Source: Saturnia japonica
Taxonomy: Eukaryota; Arthropoda; Insecta; Lepidoptera; Saturniidae
Length of the DNA stretch: 64,000 nucleotides
Direction of reading: 5' to 3'
Assembly: GCA_033032175.1 (NCBI GenBank)
Contig: CM065304.1
Span: forward strand, 7,130,001 to 7,194,000
Part shown: positions 57,920 to 64,000 of the stretch, piece by piece
How positions within the stretch are numbered: position 1 is the stretch's first letter
How the letters are laid out: each line of letters opens with the position of its first letter
Notes under the pieces: model-generated
What the model was told of the DNA's origin: nothing
Database searches by the model: none
What the model saw: the letters and a program-made list of their open reading frames with translations, nothing else
Made by a program: the position numbers and the translations under genes

Positions 57920-59490
57920 AACCTAAAAATATGCATTTCGACTATAAATTATGATTACAAAAAAACATGTGTGGCAGTTTACACGCAGTAAAAGTGAAGC
58001 CTTCATTCAAAAAACAAAAATAACTTTTAATCATTTTAAATATCTATCTATTTATATATGAATCTACCATGGCTGTAAACAATTATTATTTCGCTATTAC
58101 GGCCCATCTCTAAAATTAATTGAGCCACCTCGTCTAAAACACAATCGATTACCTATCTTAAAAAAATTCAATAAACATAAAACCCACTTCAAATTTAAAT
58201 TATGCTACATACGTCTCTAAAATATAAATCGACATCTGGCATGCAACCTTTCATATGATGAACATAGTTTATTAAAAATATGAAGGATTACCTGTTCATA
58301 TGCGATGTTAGCAAACCTCAGCTGCAAGGCTTTTAGGTACAGAAAGTTATGCCGCAAAATCATACCAGACGATTCTCGACAAATCGAATTATTAAATAAT
58401 ACCAAACCATCATATCAAAAATTTATTTAAAATTACATTTATGTTATACAAAATCAATCTTTAATGTCATACAAAATCAATCTTTAATGTTATACAATTT
58501 TCAATTCCACTTGTTTACATCTATCACATTTATCAAATTTCGGATCTTCAGTTTTCTCAATCACATTTCGGTATCTAACTCAGTTTTCTGAAAGGAAAAA
58601 TTCAATACTGTTTTATCCAGTGAGATGTAACAGGATGTTTGAGTAACAAAGCATAAATAAAATAATCTTCTTTTTTTTAATTTCTTGTAGATTATGGTGT
58701 GACCCAAAATAATAACTCGCTTAGTCTGGGGGAGACTGGCTCTCAAGTGCAGCTGCCGGAACAAACCTAAAGGTTCTTCGCGACAGATTTTGACTTGAAT
58801 AGTCAGTAAATAGTCTAAGTAATAAATCTGAGTAAATAGTCAGACGGGTATTTGAGAATATCACTACTACTATGCTTTGGTCGCCATGGTTGTTTTCATT
58901 CACCGAAAGCTCAGGCGCATTGTAGGGATTCGAACTCACGTTAATCACCAACATTGACATGTAACTTTTGAGTGTAATTATTTAGTGTTTTTTATTACCT
59001 GTATCTCAGGTTCCGGTTCTGGTGCTTGGAAACATGAGACGCTTTAGTGTAACGCTCCCGTGTTTATAAGAATAAATTACGAGTAACAATATTACCTCTG
59101 CTTTTTTTTTTTAGGACTGTCTATACTTTTAGCCTTAGGGGCCCTGGAGCCGCTGCGGCTTTTACAGCTTCACCGAACTTCGATTACCTCTGCGAAATAG
59201 TGCGGATATAAAAGGTTTCTGGGTGGTTGAGTCTCAAGATACGCACGAAACACGAAAGAACATTGGATAAAGTGCAAAAACATTTCAAAATCAACATCCC
59301 ACAAGATTGTGACAAGATTAAGTAAGGTTATTTGTTACTGTCAATGATAACGTCATATCACACAATAATCTATATATAAGCAACACAGTTAGTACCAATA
59401 TAACAGCAAAAGATTGCGTTCAGAAATCAAAACCAACCAAACGATGATTACGTTCCGTTTTATTGTAAAAATAACTTTCTGTTTTACTGC
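57920..59490. other. Intergenic sequence
   Basis: AT-rich; a short direct repeat ('caaaatcaatctttaatgt', 58448-58495). No gene or element recognised. Confidence 0.5.
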
Positions 59491-59493
59491 AAA

Positions 59494-61384
59494 ATGTCTA
59501 CTCAATTGTCATCAGAGATGTTACTTTTATTTGAAAAAATGAAGGAACAACTAAACCTACAAACAATACTTATAAAAGATGATGAAAAAATTAAACCGAT
59601 CATAGAAGAAAATGAAAAATTGAAAAACGAAGTTGAGAAACTTAATAGGAAAATAGAAAACTTGTAAATAAACGGAAAAAGGAACAATCTATTAATACAT
59701 GGGCTCCCAGAACAGAATGACAGGATCCAAGACCTAAAATCTTTCGTTATAAATACCATGAAATAAATAGATGTGATACTACTGAAAGAAGAAGAAATAA
59801 ATAAAATGCAAAGACTGGAAAAACGGGATAAAAAGAATGGAAAAATCAGACCAATTCTAGTTGCTACAACATCCCTTCAAAAGAAGATTCAAATATTAAA
59901 AATAAGAAGAAAATGAAAAGTCATACTTACATCACACAGGACTTGTCAAGAGAAGCTCAGCTCAAACTGAAGGAAAGAAGAATATGAAAAAAGATCTGAA
60001 AGCCTTAGTCCACAACCTAATAACGAGAAAAGGAAAAATAATGATCCAAAGGTTATGAAAAGGGATACTTTTCAGCACTTACGTGAGAGATAATACTCAC
60101 TTTCAGACAGACACTTACACAGATTCGAAGATAAGTGCACCACAAGCCGGGAAACCACAACACAATAAACAACGACTAACAAAGAGTCTCCCACCACGGT
60201 TGGTCCCCGAGGGAGTACTAGCCCCCCATCCTCCAACTAAAAAAGGTGATGTACTTCATATCGCCACACAAAATACAAGAACTCTTAGAAGTCATGAGAG
60301 TTTATTATAGAGAATATAACATTACCAAGATATAAGAAACCATGGTCTATCATACAGGAATATACTGAAAAAGCGGAACTATCAGTGCTCGAAGCTTTCT
60401 ACCACGAGATATCACTAGCTTTATAAAACAGCGCCGACAAACATGTAGTCTTAATGGGAGATTTTAATGCCCAAATTGGAATTAGGCAAAATAATAGTGA
60501 GTACATATTAGGCAAGTTTGGACACGGGAAAAAAGTAGAAATGGCCACAAACTCGTTGAATTCCCAATGGAGCACAAGTTATCAGTGTTAAATTCAAACT
60601 TTAAAAAGAACAAAAATAATAAATGGACATGGATTTCCCCGGATGGTTCCTATAAAAATGAAATTGATTTTATAACAAGCAACTACCCTAAAGCTTTCAC
60701 TGATACTTCTGTTATAAGCAATCTGAACTTTAATACAAACCATCGCATGGTGCGCTGCACTCTTAGAAAATTTCAAACAAAACCATCTCGGAACCTCATT
60801 AAAATCAACATAAATAAACAGATAAGACCACCCATCCTGGAAAAATGTAACTCTTTCAAATAAATAAACAAAAAGATCACAAACGATAAAATGGAAACAA
60901 CAGAGAAATAGATATAGAAAAAGAACTTCAAAGCATCTGTACTTCAAACAGCAACACTCTAAGACTCAACAAGTACCAACAACTAAGTGAACATACCTTG
61001 CAACTAATCGCAGAAAGAAAGAAACTTATAACGAGTCAAACCAAAAAGAGAGTATAAAGCTAATTACATATTAGAGAAGGCATACGTAAAGATCGCAAAG
61101 TCAATAGTTTGAAAACATTCGAACACCACATCCAGAAAAAAGGAGGTGTGAAAAAGGCCCTGAAAGAACTACGAGAAAGAGGCCAAAGAATGGATACCTA
61201 AACTAAATGTAAAGTCAAAGATTACCACGATACGACAAGACATCAAAGATTTAGCAACAAGTTTTTATCGTCAACTGTATGCCAGCCAAGACTTAAATAC
61301 AACCAATGACCAAATCAGCGAGCAAACTTTCGAAGCAACTATAGCGGATATTTTATTTAGCCAAGTCGAAAAGGCTGCGAGTGA
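59494..61384 (+). pseudogene. Decayed RTE-like LINE (ORF1, endonuclease, no RT)
   Basis: ORF1 opens at 59494 (MSTQLSSEMLLLFEKMKEQL), with a coiled coil and, after a stop, NLLIHGLPEQNDRIQDLK, parallel to the minus-strand copy at 3844-3449. ORF2 has the endonuclease start (HIATQNTRTLRSHESLL near 60260-60306), a decayed GDFNAQIG-like stretch near 60450, and WTWISPDGSYKNEIDFITSN with NHRMVR at 60620-60760. Later frames are broken. It is cut by the mariner sequence from about 61385. Confidence 0.7.
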
Positions 61385-62327
61385 AAGAATGACCTGAAAA
61401 ATGAACCTCGCGGTCGTCCGAAGACTTTGGTCGACAAAGACGAATTAAAGGCGATTGTGGAATCTACAAGCACAATCTACGGCTGAATTAGCAGCAGCTT
61501 TCGACGTTAGCGTCAAAACAATATTGGTCCATTTGCGTCATATTGGCAAGGGAAAAAAGCTTGACAAATGGGTGCCCCACGAACTCAATGATCGCCAGCG
61601 CGAAGTACGCGTCGAGACGTGCCTTGCACTGCTCAACAGACACACAAATGAAGGAATTTTGAACCGCATTGTTGTTACCTGCGATGAAAAATGGATTCTG
61701 TTTGATAACCGCAAGCGCTCAGCAAGTTGGTTGGATCCTGGTTCAGCACCTAAACAATGCCCTTAACGAAAACTTACCCCTAGAAAAGTGATGGTCACTG
61801 TTTGGTGGTCTAGCGCCGGTGTGATTCATCACAGCTTCTTACCAAACGGGGTGAGCATTACTGCAGATGTGTACTGTGAAGAACTGAACACAATGATGGA
61901 GAAGCTGGCACATCTCCAACCAGCATTGGTCAATCGCTCGTCTCCGCTGCTCCTGCACGACAACGCGCGACCTCATACTGCACAGCAGACGGTCTCCAAG
62001 TTGCAAGAACTGGGGTTGGAAATTCTCCGTCATCCGCCCTACTCACCAGACCTTGCGCCTACAGACTACTACTTTTTCCAGAATTTGGATAACTCCTTGG
62101 CGGGAAAAAAATTCAATACCCGAAAGGCAGTACAAAATGCCTTTGAAGAATTTGTTGCCTCCCGTCCAGCTGATTTCTTTAAGAAGGGCATCAATAAACT
62201 GCCACTGCGCTGGCAAAGATGCATTGATTGCATGAGTGATTACTTCGATTAATACAAATAAAAAATACATGAAAAAAATTCGTTTCAATTTTTTCATACA
62301 AAACGGCAATTTCATAGGTAGACCTAA
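61385..62327 (+). mobile_element. mariner transposon copy B, 5'-truncated
   Basis: Starts inside the transposase (LKNEPRGRPKTLVDKDELKA) with no left TIR. The 3' end has cggcaatttcataggta-gacctaa next to TA. Triad motifs are intact (CDEKW, HDNARPHTAQQ, YSPDLAPTDY), but there are stops near 61470 and at 61764 (CP then TAA) and an extra Val before TCDEKW. Its lesions differ from those of copy A. Confidence 0.85.
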
Positions 62328-63175
62328 TATATTAAAAATATTTAGTGATGTAGAGTGAAAAGATATGAAATTAATGCGTATTATTGTATCTCCGCATAAT
62401 TTTCAATTAAATTAATAAATGGAAATGTATGTATTTTCCAAGAGTATTCATAGATGGCTCTATACGGATTGGTTTATTCGTTTTAAATGCTCTGATATGT
62501 TGGTAATAACAATACTATACAATTGAGAAATAATTTTTATGTTAGGTTTATCCCGCAATAAAATTATCACTGAAGTGGCTTGATACATGTATTGTTATAT
62601 TTAAGTAGGTATATGTTTTTTATAACACAATTTGAGGCCGAGCTTGTTCATTTCGCAGATTTAAATATTGTTTTTAAAATTGTAAAATAATTAAGTATAT
62701 CTCTGTTATTTGTTAATTTTACACTTTGGTTTATATGGATCTAAATTTCTATGATAGATGTCATTGTTTGGTGTTTTTCAGCTATCGAGATTTTTATTAA
62801 ATTATAATAAGCAGACATACTAATACATCAGTATTAACTGGATAATAATGGTTAATAAAAATAAGTTAATAATTAAACTTAGCTTTTCCTAAAGGTTTGC
62901 AAAACATTTTTTTTGTATTGAACAACTCAGCACTTATATAGGTATATTATGTCTTTTGGATAACATTGGTTAACACTTCAAATTATTATAGTCGGGTACT
63001 CTCAAATCCGTGCAGGTGAAATACCATCAGGTGAGACTGAGTTGAGATTTTTTTGTTATACTATTTGCACTGTAGCATGGTGCGGGTGACAGTTTCAGTA
63101 ATGTTTCGTTTCACTCTTGATAGTTACAGAGATTTACAAATTATGACTTAGTATTTCAGCTGTATCACATTCGTA
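62328..63175. other. Intergenic AT-rich sequence
   Basis: No recognisable feature. Confidence 0.5.
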
Positions 63176-63177
63176 AT

Positions 63178-64000
63178 ATTAGGGGGGAAAATGTTTTCGT
63201 ATAACGTAGGTATAAACTTGATATAAAATTTCTTTGGATATACTATTTGTATTTGGCTGGTTTTGGTAATATTAAAAATAAAATAAAAAAGTAAAAAAAG
63301 TTGTTTCCTCCTATTTTTTATTTGTTTTCTTTCTGTAAAAATGAGTGAATCTAATGAACAAATTCGATACATTTTAAAATATTATTACAAAAAGACAAAA
63401 ATACAACTCAAGCAGCGAAAAGAAATTGTGATGTTTATGGACCTAATGCAGTGTCAGTAAGAGTAGCACAAAGTTGGTTTAAACGTTTTCAGTCCGGAAA
63501 TTTTGATGTTAAAGACGCAGCTCGCTCTGGTCGCCGTGTTACGAATAAAATGGACGTTATTTTTGAAAAAGTGGATCAAGATCGGCATATCAGTAGTTAC
63601 GATGTAGCTGATAACTGAAAATTGACCACAAAACAGTTTTAACCCATTTGAAGAAAGCTGGTCATACCAAAAAGCTCGATATTTAGGTGCCACATGATCT
63701 CACTGAAAGAAACCTAATGAACCGTGTACTCATTTGCGAATTATTATTGAGACGTAATGAAATTGAGCCGATTTTGACGAGATTGATAACTGGCCATGAA
63801 AAGTGGATCACGTACGACAAGAACGTGTGAAAAAGGTCGTGGTCTACGGTCGGCCAGGCTTCACAGACAGTGGCTAAACCTGGGCTAACTTGAAATAAGT
63901 TGATGCTGTGTGTATTATGGGACTGGAAGGGCATCGTTCATTATGAGCTTTTACTGCCCGCCAAAACCATCGATTTGGATCTCTACTGCCGCAACGAAGT
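63178..64000 (+). pseudogene. mariner transposon of another subfamily, cut by window end
   Basis: A possible 5' end near 63178 (taggggggaaaatgttttcg). Transposase starts at 63341 (MSESNEQIRYILKYYYKK), then VSVRVAQSWFKRFQSGNFDV, KKLDIWVPHDL-like and a WWDWKG-like segment near 63930. Frameshifts lie near 63400 and 63615. The first catalytic motif reads TGHEKW instead of TGDEKW, so the first Asp is lost. The rest lies beyond the window. Confidence 0.75.

Overview
This is a stretch of AT-rich nuclear DNA from an insect, most probably a moth or butterfly. The reasons are split eukaryotic genes with GT..AG introns, R1-clade and RTE-like LINEs, several mariner families, Helitron-like elements ending in CTAGT, and a tRNA-derived SINE of a type I associate with Lepidoptera. 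The species cannot be named. All gene and family names come from reading translations and motifs; no database search was possible.

Positions 4799-14865 (+) carry the last nine recognisable coding exons of the gene for disco-interacting protein 2 (Dip2). Together they encode about 1,076 residues: the later part of the first adenylate-forming domain and the whole second one, to the natural stop. All eight exon junctions agree in reading phase. The 5' half of the gene lies upstream of the window. The introns hold Helitron-like, RTE and other dispersed repeats, and the 1-4798 intron also holds a decayed RTE-like LINE on the minus strand and a perfect 125-bp inverted repeat.

From 14866 to 23500 there are no host exons that I can see. 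This part holds a pogo/Tigger-like TIR element with a short LTR-like insertion inside it, a (CT)n tract, a SINE and two abutting Helitron-like elements. On the minus strand, three exons (26919-26693, 25339-24927, 23751-23538) form the 3' part of a divergent two-RRM gene of the U1A/U2B''/SNF type. From 27000 to 40396 the sequence is intergenic and repeat-rich: LINE 3' fragments, an RTE fragment, a pair of 50-bp inverted units flanking a flipped Helitron segment, a fragment of an unusual retroelement C-terminal domain, and a decayed non-LTR reverse transcriptase.

The most striking object lies at 40397-45205. It is one R1-clade LINE insertion bounded by a 15-bp target-site duplication. It contains an ORF1-only element (no ORF2), a second 5'-truncated copy of the same element in tandem, and a 1,009-bp TG..CA element with a 4-bp duplication (TTGG) that splits ORF1 exactly. 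Next comes a Zeste-type SANT/Myb gene with a frameshift (45481-46491), then a lone PH-like exon (49009-49105). From 49.2 kb to the end the window is dominated by transposons: four mariner copies, an internally deleted DDE transposon with intact TIRs, a second R1-clade fragment, an RTE copy joined to a truncated mariner, and two tandem-repeat blocks.

I found no CRISPR array, operon, rRNA or functional tRNA gene. Nothing suggests a new multi-gene system. The items most worth following up are the ORF1-only LINE tandem, the short LTR-like family, the long perfect inverted repeat and the divergent U1A-like gene.
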